From Ashinkailepas kermadecensis (Eukaryota > Arthropoda > Thecostraca > Neolepadidae), in contig JAOTOM010005051.1 in assembly GCA_034440615.1 (NCBI GenBank), forward strand, positions 695,001-759,000: a stretch of DNA of 64,000 bases, given 5' to 3'. A program made the translations under genes and the position numbers. This document shows, in pieces, positions 11,410-23,879 of the stretch. The stretch's first letter is position 1. Every line of letters starts with the position of its first letter. The notes below the pieces were generated by a model, which was given only the letters and a program-made list of their open reading frames with translations, was not told the origin of the DNA and did not search any database.

Positions 11410-12110
11410 CACACCCTGCATTCAATTTTTTTTTCACAGATGATTTCACACCTGTCGGCAAAGCTGGCGCTGCTTTTATTGGACTGAAGCTCATGCAACA
11501 CCGGGGACTTCCTGTTACAGTGTTGTCGCTGAATTATATGCTATATGCCAAGCACCGTAATATTCCTCGAGCAGCTTCTTGGACTGATTCCCATTCAGCA
11601 ATTGAAGCGACAGCGAAATACCACAACACATATCACCAACGTAACGCAAATGCCCCAAAAAAACACTATGACATTCCGGGCAGAGAAATACGGTCCCTTT
11701 GAATCCCAGGGCATACGAGGCTGCCCGAAAATGAAAAAGCGGGAGAGTTGTCCAAAAATATGCATCCATTTAAACCCACCAGTCGCTTCTATTCTCTCTT
11801 GCGACGTTCTTCCAAATATCCCCTCTTGCTTCAGAACCTACCTACAGAAACGACAGGAGAAGAAACCATCTCAATTTACATTCCCTATTGCACGCGTACT
11901 CCGACCTGATCCAACAGTAAATACAATCATGCATGTCGTTTGATGTTCCCATGAAGTTGTCCTGACGCGAACCCGATTAGGTCGCACGGATATAGCCCAT
12001 TGCCATTTGACAACAGATTACCCCAATCCCATATGCAACCACTGCCATGATTGTCCGACCACCGAACACTTTCTGTTGATCTGCCCGTTATGTCCAGCCA
12101 ATTGAGTCCC
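11410..12110 (+). pseudogene. Non-LTR retrotransposon RNase H domain and C-terminal Cys/His motif, frameshifted
   Basis: RNase H removes the RNA strand after reverse transcription in I-like and related LINE clades. The family's landmarks appear in order. FTDD with the first catalytic Asp is at 11439, followed by GKAGAAFI. SVVAELYAI with the catalytic Glu at 11531 is in another frame. WTDSHSAIEA with the second Asp at 11586 is back in the first frame. GHTRLPENEKAGEL near 11709-11750 matches the GNExAD motif, with its last Asp changed to Gly. A frame change then leads to LTRTRLGRTD at 11962 and the C-terminal module with CNHC and TTEHFLLICP. At least two compensating frameshifts and a TGA at 11700 show it is a pseudogene. 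The strand and order agree with the RT fragment, though 1.9 kb lies between YADD and the first Asp, longer than expected for an intact element, so an insertion or two separate copies are possible. Confidence 0.85.
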
Positions 12111-13912
12111 AATGCAGCAGAACGGCGTCATGAGTCACAGTCAATTAAGCCCGACGGCAGCTCCGGGGAGTGATTTCTCAGATCTTCTAGATCTTCTCAT
12201 TGCATATTTAATGGGCTGAACTAATTCAACATAGTTAAGCCAGCTGGATACACATTTACAAAAGCAGTACACAATTTCAACAACCGTATGTGAAGTTCTT
12301 TGTCAGGCCCACAGAGGGATGTACTTTTCATCGGGCTTTAGATATCGTAATGTTCAGTGTGTTCTGCACCAATAAACGCTACGTGAAAGGAAGTTTGTGT
12401 TCGTATTGTTGAGGTCAAAGCGACCAAAATTCGCTGGGGCTGAGGCGGGCGGTATCGCGTGGCTGAGCGGTTGCAGATGGCGCTGCGATCCAGTCCGGTG
12501 ACGCGTCTTCTGAGACAAGACCGGCGGCCCGCCAGCACAAGCGGCCTCACGACTTCCGTATGAAAGGAAGATAGAGGAAACGATTGCTGTTCGGAGTAGG
12601 AGCAGGGATAGATTTAACAAGAGGTGGTGTGTTGCATTTCCTTGATCTACTAGATGCGTTGATGGATGTATCATGAGAAGATGAGCACAAATGTTACCCT
12701 AGGATGTTCAGTGAAATAAAGGGAAAACTGCCGGTACGTGCCGTCGGATGTACGTCAGCCGGCTTAACGTCAAATGTTTCGGAAGCAAACTTATGGTCAG
12801 CATGTTTTGCTTCCTTTCTTTTGGCCTGCAACGTAGCTTTCGCCATGTACCCGGAGTACACTGTTTCGTGTAACGTAGACTTTCCAAGAGGTCGAATGGT
12901 ACTTGACCAGGGCTACCAAAAAAACTTTAATATGACTTGCGTTTGGTGACAAATTTCGAATATCTTTTCCTTCATTTGAATATGCCAACAACTTTAAGTA
13001 GTAGAAAGGCAGCTTCATTCACAAATGTGGAAAATGTAGTTAAAACCAACTTTCTCAAATAGGTGACGTTTACGAAATTCAGATTCAATACGGATTCTGA
13101 AAAGGCCTAGCGATCTTTCTTGTGGATTCACAAGGAATTGTACGCATATTTGTATCTACAAATTGGTGAACGAAACATCAAAATACGCCAACACATGGTT
13201 TCAATTAATTTGACTGCCAAAATGTGAAAGGTCAGATCACAAAGGTGGGCTAGTGGGAAAGCAGACCACAAAGTTGTGGTGATGGGAGGGTGGACCACAA
13301 AGTTGGCCTAGTTGGAGATGATAATTTTCGCGGGTAGGCACGGCGCGCACGTGAGGCTGTTTATCCCAGTGGCAAGCTCGCAGCCACGTCCTCCACACTT
13401 GGATTGGCAAAGCGGAAGTTGCCAAGGAGGTTGACCAAGTAGACAGGGGCAACGTATACCGGGAAGCAACCCAGATGACATTAACGACAACCTTGTCCAG
13501 GTCATGCAACATAAGAGAAAGTCTAGCGCACGCGTCACAAAATCCAACTCCCACATCGCATATCCAAACGGTGTACGCAAGTCGACGGACAATACAGCAT
13601 TCGTCAGCACCGCACACGATCGCGGCACACATGTCTTTCCCCACACTCTGACGGTGAAGGAGGCGCGCCCGAAGTCGGAGCCGGCCGCCAGCCCGACGAA
13701 CGGGTGCGCGGCTCACCGACAGCCGGTGACCGGCACGGCGGATTCCGTCGCGAGAGAAGGCCAGATTTATGTGGCGGCGCCTCTTGCCAGGTATGGTCGT
13801 TGTTGCGCTCCAGCCGCGCTCGCAATGCCGACTATTTCTTTTGTAACTCAGAAATAGACCGGCGCGCGTGTCGGCGGCGCTCTTTACGACGACAACCGGT
13901 GGCGGCTGAGCG
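12111..13912. other. Spacer, becoming GC-rich after 13.3 kb
   Basis: No recognised gene. From about 13,640 CpG density rises towards the 50-bp repeat. A minus-strand frame of 307 codons (13237-14160) owes half its length to that repeat and its remainder shows no domain, so it is not called. Confidence 0.5.
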
Positions 13913-14112
13913 CGGTCGGCGGCGACGCGCGCCGCGCGACTGCGCAGCACACGCCGTCCTGGCGGTCGGCGGCGACGCGCCCGCGCGACTGCGCAGCACA
14001 CGCCGTCCTGGCGGTCGGCGGTGACGCGCGCCGCGCGACTGCGCAGCACACGCCGTCCTGGCGGTCGGCGGCGACGCGCGCCCGCGACTGCGCAGCACAC
14101 GCCGTCCTGGCG
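13913..14112. repeat. 50/49-bp CpG-rich tandem repeat, 4 copies
   Basis: Copies at 13913, 13963, 14012 and 14062 alternate 50, 49, 50 and 49 bp; the length difference is one base in the GACGCGCGCC segment. Each contains CTGCGCAGCACACGCCGTCC. The alternation suggests a ~99-bp dimer duplicated once. Confidence 0.93.
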
Positions 14113-17100
14113 GACGCAGGGTGGCCGCGCTGGCGAGCGGCGCGCTGCCTGATGTACCAAGCCGATACGATCGCACTGGGTGATTGATATGCCGGGGAGG
14201 ATGGGGGTGAGCAGACCCGCCGCTGGAAATTGGAGTACTGTGAAGGGATGTCTTGGTGGGCTGTGGGCAAGATTCGGTCAGGACTACCCTCCAAAAACAT
14301 ATGTTTGCAACACTAGGAAAAAGATAGGACAATTGTGTGGTTCTTCAACGTACTCTCAAACTTCGAAGTTTTCAACTAATTTTCCTTGAATTATTTTCAA
14401 TATCATATCAATTTGAGAATGAGTGCTGTAACTAGTAATGATAAACAGCAACATCACCCGTTGTTGTAGTCTAGTTATAATTGCCGTGGCGGAAAGTTTA
14501 GATTTTCAATTTTAGGTGGATGCAATCAACGATCGCCCTGCTGAATTGCAGGCCTAGGTTGGCAGAAAACCATATTAAATGATTAATGTATGTGAATGGG
14601 ACATCAGTTGCAATCCATGATCGCTATTTTTGTTATAATTAACACCATCATAATCGGCATTGTCACCTTCATCTGTTAACATAATTATCCTAATAAACTG
14701 TGAGGCGGAAAGTTATTGTATGAGTCAAAGGCATGCAAAAGCAAACACGTGCAATAGGTGCAAAATCACCTGGTCATATCAATCCCGGAATCTCAGATTT
14801 ATGTGACATTAATCATGGCATCATTCCACGATGTGCGCGTAGTCAATTTAAATCAGGACAATCATTGCTACTTATTGTATAATGAAGAATGTGGCTGCTA
14901 AAGCTATCCTGATCTCTGCGAAACTGTTACTAAGAGAAGTAGTGCTCTGCATTTGTAGAATGCACATTATCTTTCCATATATTAAGGAAATGATTCCAGT
15001 ATAATAATACACTTAACATTATTTGTATTACACTTGAATAGTGACAGGCAATAGCCAGCCACCAACAAAAGGGAACGCACACACTTGCGTTCCAAAGTGC
15101 CGTCCGCGATTGGACAGTTGCTGTTGCTATGTAGGTGAATGAGTACGTAAAGATATATATGATCTATAAGCAAGCTTGAGGCTTTTAATAGACATAAGCA
15201 TGCAAGCGATAAGCTGCAAGCCTTGGTGGGATTGATTCAGCCAGTTCGAGAGTACATCTCGACACGTTGCTGGACATTCTAAGACCAAGCAATACATCAT
15301 TACGTATCCGTGAAGCAGGCTGAATTCATAAGATCGTGAAGCACTTGTTGACAGGAAGTGAGGTGATCGTGCTGGGTAACTTCTGAAAACTACTCGCCTA
15401 TTATACAGGATGCTGTGCAAGATATAAATTCGAGCAACTAACCGTGAAATTTACATCCGCTTGTGATATAAATAGACATGGTTTGAAACTTTGTCACTTC
15501 AGTTTCTGGCTTGCATCAGCTGTGAATATGCAGAGTACTGCGGTGGTTTATGTTCATTTTCGTTCTCTGCCATACGTTGGAACCCATGCTGCCAAACATG
15601 AAAAAGGTTATATACGTTTCTGATAAGTGTGCTGGGCATTCCAAATATATTTAACTTGATCATCTTGTATCATAATAAGGATGACTTCGGTGTGTATGCG
15701 AAGTAGAATGCTGTGCCATTGCCAAGAGTGTGCACGGTGAGATAGGCGGTGCTGTGCAGAGAGCATCTGCTCTTGCTGGCCTGCAGAGGACAAATGGGCA
15801 CCAGGTTCCTGGCAGCGATTGCTTTGTGTGACTGTCAAGTTGTGCATCTCAGTGAGAAGGCCAAGTGCTTCCTCATAGCGGCGAATAGGTTATTACGGAA
15901 AAAGAGCTTGCAATGCAGCGCTTTGATGGAACTAAGGTAAACAAAGGAACACAGAATACTGCCTGTTGATAAGTGCAATGTGCTGTGCGATGATCTGGCA
16001 TGAGGAACCACGTGGTAAATGGCGTCGCTCATGGAGTAAAGTGCGTAGCTAACAGAGCAAGTCAGGTAGCTTCGTAATCAAAACATGTCGTAGTCATGTC
16101 ACGACCTCGGCTCACACTTGGCGACACAAGGTTCGACATGAATGCGTCAGAGACGCTTGCATCACATTCTCGGTAAATCCAAGATTTACGCTACGATGTG
16201 GTTTTGTGCCCGTCTCCCTGTTTCATTTTAGCCCATCTACAGTCTCCAACGTTTCTTGTTTCATATGATGGTGACAGCATGGACCTAACTTTATATCTCT
16301 TTGCGGATGCACATTATGGTTGTTCTTGATGTAATACCCGAGTTTGCAAAGGGCTACCACGCCGATTTGTGCCAATACAGCAAAAATAAAAGATGTGAAG
16401 TTTGGTCGCGACTGAGTAGCGATTAACCGTGTCGCATCGCCCAGAAGTTGTCAAAAATCGTGGATTTTACTGAACTTCTGATTTTTCATCGCACGGAAAG
16501 TGCAAAGCTGTAATATATACACACATGCATGCATCACAGACTCTCCTCTCCCTTTGGAGTTCACTTTTGTCATTTTCATCGATATTCATTGCGAATTGGT
16601 GGTGTTAGCACTCGGCAAGTCTCTGCGCCCAAGCCCTGCTTTGATGGCGCCATCTATTGACAGAAAAACAAACTTCTACTGAAGCTAGTCTCATCATCCA
16701 GTTCTTTGCTGCCTTACCCAATCTGCAATGCAAAAGCCTATAGGAGTAACTGTCAACTTGCAATCAAGTTTCTAAACCAAGCTATGGCCTTCATTCTACC
16801 TATTTCAACTCACCCCAGCCTCAATTGAGCTTAGACCGGTGCCGGCCATCGCTACTTTACTGCCGGAGGATATCTTAAGAGGCCGTTACTGACACTGTTG
16901 CTGCTGTTGCTTCCGATGTTCCTCACTGTTCTTCCCACTCCTTTTGCCATCTTTTTTCCGTCGTTGCTATTGCCACCGTCACTGCCGTCTCCACCGCCAC
17001 CACATTCGCCACTGCTGCCTTTCCAGAAGGGATGCTCGCAATGGCGGCAACATAATAGCTGGAAGCCTTTGACAGGCTAAGCTTATTGATTGGCAATTTA

Positions 17101-17540
17101 AAACGGGAAATTCCAGCGCACCCTGGGAATGTTGCAGATACCGAGACCAAATATACAGAGCCGCACAACTGATAAGCTATGAGCTGCCGTTGCGATGCAA
17201 TGAAGACATGGCTCTCAGTAAATACGATGAAGCCTAACACGGGCGGACTGAACATATCCGATAACCAGCATACAGGTGTATTTATCTTAGACAAATGGTA
17301 TAACTTACCTTTCCACAAAGGACATGGTACATAATCAATTCTGTCTGCATTTCGCAACCATGTCATTTGTCTGGTACATTGAAGGACCAGACGCTGCCAC
17401 TGTCACTTTCTACCGCAATTGCGAAGCAACCGTTGCCTCGCTAGTTGCCTGGGAAGCGCTGCCGGTGCGCCTCCACAACCTGCAGGATGAGCTGGCCCTG
17501 TTCCTCATCCGTGTCAGTGCGAAGTTGTAGGCTTGTACCA
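14113..17540. other. Long AT-rich spacer
   Basis: No repeats, RNA genes or domains recognised over about 3.4 kb. The frame at 16923-17366 (minus, 147 codons) has low-complexity ends and no motif. The segment may be intronic or intergenic. Confidence 0.5.
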
Positions 17541-17634
17541 GAGCGATCTCAGAGCGATCTCAGAGCGATCTCAGAGCGATCTCAGAGCGATCTCAGAGCG
17601 ATCTCAGAGCGATCTCTGAACCAGAGCGATCTCA
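17541..17634. repeat. 11-bp tandem repeat (GAGCGATCTCA), 7 copies plus one
   Basis: Seven consecutive 11-bp units, then a 6-bp interruption and an eighth copy. It is a young, nearly perfect small array embedded in otherwise unique sequence. Confidence 0.95.
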
Positions 17635-18394
17635 GGTTCAGCGGAATCGTTCACAAAATGTCAAAGACTGCACTGAACTTGCCAACATCGTTGGCGTGCT
17701 GGCAGCACGATGCAGGTGCATATGCGAGTGCAAATGTGCATCAGTTGCATCCTCGCGAGTGTTGTCTCATTACATCTCCCGCAGTCATTTCAATAACTTC
17801 GGCCAAACAGTGTCATATGTCATCTCATAAGCAGACACAGTACCAGCTTCGTACCTCTGTATGACGTAATCAGTTGCAAAAGCGTTCCACCACGCACAAC
17901 AATGATTGCCAAAGAGCATCAAGTTGTTTTTCTCCGTCTACAAAACACCACCATGATACTACTTTCCAATCGGCTCAGGGCACAGTAACTGGCTCCGACT
18001 TACCCCGTCTGGCCGGAATAACCAATTTTGCTCCAGCTAGGCTCAGGTGTGAATTTCTTCCCGCAAATGCAGACACAAAACAACAGAATCAAGATGCTGT
18101 CGACGCGGTACAATTGTGGAACGAATAGCTCATTTTCATTTAGTATTCCAACGTACCGTCCGTGGCAACAGCACCAGCAATGGTCTGGACTGCTGCCTCC
18201 GATGGCAGTACCCAGCCGGTCACCACGTGACTGGCTCGCTCCCACTGCACACAGTCGACCCATCCATCACGGCAAGGTAAACATAACGTAACCACAGCAA
18301 TATAGTGACACTGACACCAAGCTCACGAACGCGCCGAGTACTCATTCCCCCCCACCCCCACACCCACACACACACCCGACCACACCGCACCGCA
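17635..18394. other. Spacer before CpG-rich block
   Basis: No gene recognised. A CA/CCCCAC-rich simple stretch lies near 18346-18385. Confidence 0.5.
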
Positions 18395-18905
18395 CGGTCG
18401 GCCCTGGCCACCGGCGCTCGGCGGACCGCCGCCGGCGTGTCGGGCGCTGCCTCGTCCATCAATCGGCGGCGGCGCGGCGCGCCCGAGCGCGCCCTCTTCG
18501 CGCGCTAACTAATGATCGGCGGCGCTGTCCAATCTATGCGGTTAGGCGCACAGGTCGCTGCACGACTGCCGCCGCCGCCGCCCGAGCTGCCGCCGGAACC
18601 GAGCCGCCGGCCTTGTTTACAGCAGGGCGGCCGCAGCCACGCACCGCTACGCATATGAGGAGAACGGCGGCGCCGGTCGGTCCGGCCGGCAGCCGCGCGC
18701 GCCTCTTGATGTGCCGAGCCGGCTGCCAAATGCTGGCAAATTCCGCGCGCCGCGCGGCGCCGCCACTTTGCGCTCCGCTCCGCGACGCATGCCCGAGTGC
18801 GCGGCGCGCTGTGTAGCGATGCGGCCGAACTGACAGACCTGAGCAGATAACCTCGGCGAAGGAGAGGCGCGGGGCGGCGCGCAAGAACGCGCAACGGGGT
18901 TTTTC
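18395..18905. promoter_or_regulatory. CpG-rich block, possible CpG-island promoter
   Basis: About 500 bp with very dense CpG and GGCGGC/GCGCGC words stands between AT-rich flanks and, unlike the other CpG-rich parts of the window, is not a tandem repeat. Such blocks often mark promoters or first exons in animal genomes. I see no recognisable protein in it and cannot place a transcription start. The overlapping Arg/Ala/Pro-rich open frames on both strands follow from the base composition. Confidence 0.4.
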
Positions 18906-19532
18906 TTCAAACGGCGTGTAAGCACGGCAGCCTTGGGTACGCCGCTGTGGCTACTCGGAGAAGCAGAGCTGTTAGACGCAGCGGAGGGTGCCATCGTTTC
19001 TCTGGCGTAGCACGGACGGCTCGTCGGCCAACGCCGGTGTCATTTCGGCACGACAGACACCTCACGCCAGCTCTGAGTGAATGGCAATGCGACAGGGAAG
19101 GCACCCGACTGATGTCAGCATCAGGCATCTGCAGCGTATGGAGTCTGTCGCACATACAGTTACAGAACGTCTGGTGTTCGATGCATTCTTTTTCGGGGGA
19201 CGAATCCATTTTGTGTCTCGAATGCTTCAAGACGCAACATGAGATATTGGAGTTCCTTCCGGTCAACGTCTAATGGTTTACAAGGAATGCATGCACTACC
19301 ATCACACAATCAATCTCGTAAATTTTTGTTTATGCTGTACAAAGGCGAATACAAATGTCTATATATCCGAATGCAAATTGCCACCATTATTCTTTTTTGC
19401 AATATCAGTGTTTCGGATGGTAGAAAAATAAATGAAACAAGTAACCAATGAATGTCTTATTTGCATTCCTAAATTCCTAAAGTGACCTTAATCATCGCGG
19501 GTGTCGGTAAATAAAGGAGATGGCATCTGACC
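18906..19532. other. Spacer
   Basis: No supported gene. It runs from the CpG-rich block into AT-rich sequence ahead of the hexamer array; overlapping frames of 108-119 codons on both strands show no motif. Confidence 0.45.
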
Positions 19533-19566
19533 GGAGAAAGAGAAATAAAAATAAAAATAAAAATAG

Positions 19567-19609
<43 letters not shown>

Positions 19610-20242
19610 AAGAGAAAGAGAAAGAGAAAGAGAAAGAGAAAGAGAAAGAGAAAGAGAAAGAGAAAGAGAAAGAGAAAGAGAAAGAGAAAGAGAAAGAGAA
19701 AGAGAAAGAGAAAGAGAAAGAGAAAGAGAAAGAGAAAGAGAAAGAGAAAGAGAAAGAGAAAGAGAAAGAGAAAGAGAAAGAGAAAGAGAAAGAGAAAGAG
19801 AAAGAGAAAGAGAAAGAGAAAGAGAAAGAGAAAGAGAAAGAGAAAGAGAAGAGAAAGAGAAAGAGAAGGAGAAAGAGAAAGGAGAAAGAGAAGGGAGAAG
19901 GAGAAGGAGAAGGAGGAGAAGGAGAAGGAGAAGGAGAAGGAGAAGGAGAAGGAGAAGGAGAAGGAGAAGGAGAAGGAGAAGGAGAAGGGAGAAGGAGAAG
20001 GAGAAGGAGAAGGAGAAGGAGAAGGAGAAGGAGAAGGAGAAGGAGAAGGAGAAGGAGAAGGAGAAGGAGGAGAAGGAGAAGGAGAAGGAGAAGGAGAAGG
20101 AGAAGGAGAAGGAGAAGGAGAACAAGAGACAGTTAACGAGAACGAGAACCAGAACGAGAACGAGAGCGAGAACTTGAACTTGAACTTGAACTTGAACTTG
20201 AACTTGAACGAAAACGCGAACGAGAACGAGAACGAGAACGGG
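19533..20242. repeat. Compound hexanucleotide microsatellite in one continuous 6-bp register
   Basis: Successive blocks keep a six-base period but change sequence stepwise: TAAAAA, then GTGAAA (about 7), GAGAAA (about 40, 19614-19850), GAGAAG (about 40, 19880-20122), mixed AACGAG/AACCAG, CTTGAA (about 7, 20170-20212), and AACGAG again. Neighbouring blocks mostly differ by one or two substitutions. The purine-rich strand is the plus strand. Long Lys/Glu/Arg or Ser/Phe/Leu frames are artefacts. Confidence 0.97.
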
Positions 20243-20265
20243 AACGTCGAAAGTCCCTCGCGCTG

Positions 20266-20480
20266 CCGCACCGTAACCATGCCATACTCAGCAGGGGATG
20301 TTCTTCCTCTGCCGCCTTGATTACACCACACGCACCATCACTCATCCCAGTTCCTCATGCCACCGCACCGTAACTATGCCAGACCACTGCTGGGGAAGTC
20401 CTTCCTCCGCCGCCTCGATTGCACCGCGCGCATCATCACTCATCCCACTCTCGCACGCTACCGCACCGTAACCATGTCAG
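20266..20480. repeat. ~97-bp duplicated segment, two copies and a partial third
   Basis: The string CCGCACCGTAACYATG recurs at 20266, 20363 and 20461, spacing 97 and 98 bp, with clear similarity between (GGGGA, TCCTTCCTC, CCGCCTYGATT, CATCACTCATCCCA). It forms the junction between the hexamer array and the 13-bp satellite. Confidence 0.85.
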
Positions 20481-20504
20481 CCATTATCCCCACCCCTTAT
20501 CCCG

Positions 20505-23130
20505 ATACCTTCGCCCATCCCTCCTCCTCATACCTTCTTCCCACCCCTTCTTCCCACCCCTTCTCCCCACACCTTCTCCCCACACCTTCTCCCTATCCCT
20601 CCTCCCTATCCCTCCTCCCCACCCCTCTTCCCACCCCTTCTTCCCACCCCTTCTGCCCACCCCTTCTGCCCACACCTTCTGCCCACACCTTCTGCCCACA
20701 CCTTCTGCCCCTGCCCACACCTTCTGCCCACACCTTCTGCCCACACCTTCTGCCCACACCTTCTGCCCACACCTTCTGCCCACACCTTCTGCCCGCACCT
20801 TCTGCCCGCACCTTCTGCCCGCACCTTCTGCCCGCACCTTCTGCCCGCACCTTCTGCCCGCACCTTCTGCCCGCACCTTCTGCCCACACCTTCTGCCCAC
20901 ACCTTCTGCCCACACCTTCTGCCCACACCTTCTGCCCACACCTTCTGCCCACACCTTCTGCCCACACCTTCTGCCCACACCTTCTGCCCACACCTTCTGC
21001 CCACACCTTCTGCCCACACCTTCTGCCCACACCTTCTGCCCACACCTTCTGCCCACACCTTCTGCCCACACCTTCTGCCCACACCTTCTGCCCACACCTT
21101 CTGCCCACACCTTCTGCCCACACCTTCTGCCCACACCTTCTGCCCACACCTTCTGCCCACACCTTCTGCCCACACCTTCTGCCCACACCTTCTGCCCACA
21201 CCTTCTGCCCACACCTTCTGCCCACACCTTCTGCCCACACCTTCTGCCCACACCTTCTGCCCACACCTTCTGCCCACACCTTCTGCCCACACCTTCTGCC
21301 CACACCTTCTGCCCACACCTTCTGCCCACACCTTCTGCCCACACCTTCTGCTCACACCTTCTGCCCACACCTTCTGCCCACACCTTCTGCCCACATGTTC
21401 TGCCCACACCTTCTGCCCACACCTTCTGCCCACACCTTCTGCCCACACCTTCTGCCCACACCTTCTGCCCACACCTTCTGCCACACCTTCTGCCCACACC
21501 TTCTCCCCACACTTCTCCCCACACTTTCTCCCCACACTTTCTCCCCACACCTTCCCCCACACCTTCCCCCACACCTTCTCCCCACACCTTCTCCCCACAC
21601 CTTCTCCCCACACCTTCTCCCCACACCTTCTCCCCACACCTTCTCCCCACACCCTCTCCCCACACCCTCTCCCCACACCTTCTCCCCACACCTTCTCCCC
21701 ACACCTTCTCCCCACACCTTCTGCCCACACCTTCTGCCCACACCTTCTGCCCACACCTACTGCCCACACCTTCTCCCCACACCTTCTCCCCACACCTTCT
21801 CCCCACACCTTCTCCCCACACCTTCTCCCCACACCTTTTCCCCACACCTTTTCCCCACACCTTTTCCCCACACCTTTTCCCCACACCTTTTCCCCACACC
21901 TTTTCCCCACACCTTTTCCCCACACCTTTTCCCCACACCTTTTCCCCACACCTTTTCCCACACCTTTTCCCACACCTTTTCCCACACCTTTTCCCCACAC
22001 CTTTTCCCCACACCTTTTCCCCACACCTTTTCCCCACACCTTTTCCCCACACCTTTTCCCCACACCTTTTCCCCACACCTTTTCCCCACACCTTTTCCCC
22101 ACACCTTTTCCCCACACCTTTTCCCCCACACCTTTTCCCCACACCTTTTCCCCACACCTTTTCCCCCACACCTTTTCCCCACACCTTTTCCCCACCTTTT
22201 CCCCACACCTTTTCCCCACACCTTTTCCCCACACCTTTTCCCCACACCTTTTCCCCACACCTTTTCCCCACACCTTTTCCCCACACCTTTTCCCCCACCT
22301 TTTCCCCACACCTTTTCCCCACACCTTTTCCCCACACCTTTTCCCCACACCTTTTCCCCACACCTTTTCCCCACACCTTTTCCCCACACCTTTTCCCCAC
22401 ACCTTTTCCCCACACCTTTTCCCCACACCTTTTCCCCACACCTTTTCCCCACACCTTTTCCCCACACCTTTTCCCCACACCTTTTCCCCACACCTTTTCC
22501 CCACACCTTTTCCCCACACCTTTTCCCCACACCTTTTCCCCACACCTTTTCCCCACACCTTTTCCCCACACCTTTTCCCCACACCTTTTCCCCACACCTT
22601 TTCCCCCACACCTTTTCCCACACCTTTTCCCCACACCTTTTCCCCACACCTTTTCCCCACACCTTTTCCCCACACCTTTTCCCCACACCTTTTCCCCACA
22701 CCTTTTCCCCACACCTTCTCCCCACACCTTTTCCCCACACCTTCTCCCCACACCTTCTCCCCACACCTTCTCCCACACCTTCTCCCACACCTTCTCCCCA
22801 CACCTTCTCCCACACCTTCTCCCCACACCTTCTCCCCACACCTTCTCCCCACACCTTCTCCCCACACCTTCTCCCCACACCTTCTCCCCACACCTTCTCC
22901 CCACACCTTCTCCCCACACCTTCTCCCCACACCTTCTCCCCACACCTTCTCCCCACATCTTCTCCCCAAACCTTCTCCCCACATCTTCTCCCCAAACCTT
23001 CTCCCCACACCTTCTCCCCACATCTTCTCCCCACACCTTCTCCCCACACCTTCTCCCCACATCTTCTCCCCAAACCTTCTCCCCACACCTTCTCCCCACA
23101 TCTTCTCCCCAAACCTTCTGCCCACACCTT
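20505..23130. repeat. 13-bp satellite (CCCACACCTTCTS), about 200 copies in homogeneous sub-blocks
   Basis: A 2.6-kb array of 13-bp units is divided into blocks by variant: CTTCTGCC (20650-21515, with a GCACC sub-block at 20787-20880), CTTCTCCC (21520-21830, with a small CTTCTGCC island near 21720), CTTTTCCC (21830-22720), then CTTCTCCC again to the end. The last 180 bp show a higher-order pattern in which CACATC and CCAAACC variants alternate. Twelve-base units missing one C are scattered in the CTTTTCCC block. Open frames of up to 926 codons exist on both strands only because 39 bp (13 codons) lacks stops. Confidence 0.98.
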
Positions 23131-23429
23131 CACCTGAGGAATTGATAGTTCAATTTGATAACAAGAAGGAAGAATAAATGTGCAAATAACTGTTGCTTAT
23201 GTTTGCTTGCAGCCATACGCTTTCCATGGGACACCGTAATCCATTACTCCGACTGTGTTTTCAATGTACATACAACTGGATCGAACCATGGCTGAATCAA
23301 GTGGTTTGCTTTAACAAGGGGGTGTTTCTAGACCACACATACAGCCACCTTGATTCCAAGACAGAGCTGCCCGATTGGTGTGATGTGGGATTCTAGGAAA
23401 AATGTACCTAAGACACATTTACATATGTC
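23131..23429. other. Spacer
   Basis: Short unique stretch separating two tandem arrays; a 67-codon frame here has no recognisable feature. Confidence 0.5.
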
Positions 23430-23842
23430 AGATGTACGTAATCGTAAACGTACGTGAGCGCAAGAGTGTGTCAGCGCAAATGTACGTATGCACAAATGTA
23501 TGCGCACGCACAAGCGCAAATGTACGTAATCGCAAAAGTATGTTAACGCAAATGTCTGTCATCCAGAATATATTTGCATCTACGTATTTACAGATTAATT
23601 GCTGTTACGTACAATTGCACTCACGTGTCCACAAATGTACGTAAGCGTAAAAGTACGTCAGCTCACATGCACGTAAACGCAAATGTACGTATGCGCAAAT
23701 ATACGCAAGCGCAAATGTGCGCAAGCGTAAATGTGCGTATGCGTAAATGTACGTAATCGTACGTAAACGAAAAAGTACATAAGCGCAAATGTAGGTACGC
23801 GCAAATGTACGGAAGCACAAAAGTACGTGAGCTGATTTCAAA
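23430..23842. repeat. Old degenerate 16-bp tandem repeat (GTACGTAAGCGCAAAT)
   Basis: About 25 positions fit a 16-bp unit, with heavy substitution (T/A/G in GTACGTNAGCG, C/T in GYAAAT) and a few indels; a short unrelated interruption lies at 23565-23632. The unit is rich in TACGTA and CGCAAA words. Divergence implies an old array no longer homogenised. Confidence 0.85.
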
Positions 23843-23879
23843 GTACGTGAGAAGATTTTCGAACATTTTTTTTCTGCAG

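Noticed and set aside
13237..14160. 307-codon minus-strand ORF
   Set aside because: Half is the 50-bp repeat in CG-rich DNA; the rest lacks a domain and competing frames exist.
19533..20242. Lys/Glu-rich or Ser/Leu-rich low-complexity protein
   Set aside because: Simple hexamer repeat; every frame lacking stops gives such a product.
20357..23145. Very long open frames (up to 926 codons) with Pro/Thr/His/Phe/Leu repeats
   Set aside because: Five or more frames on both strands are open at once, all with a 13-residue period from the 13-bp satellite; no non-repeat domain.
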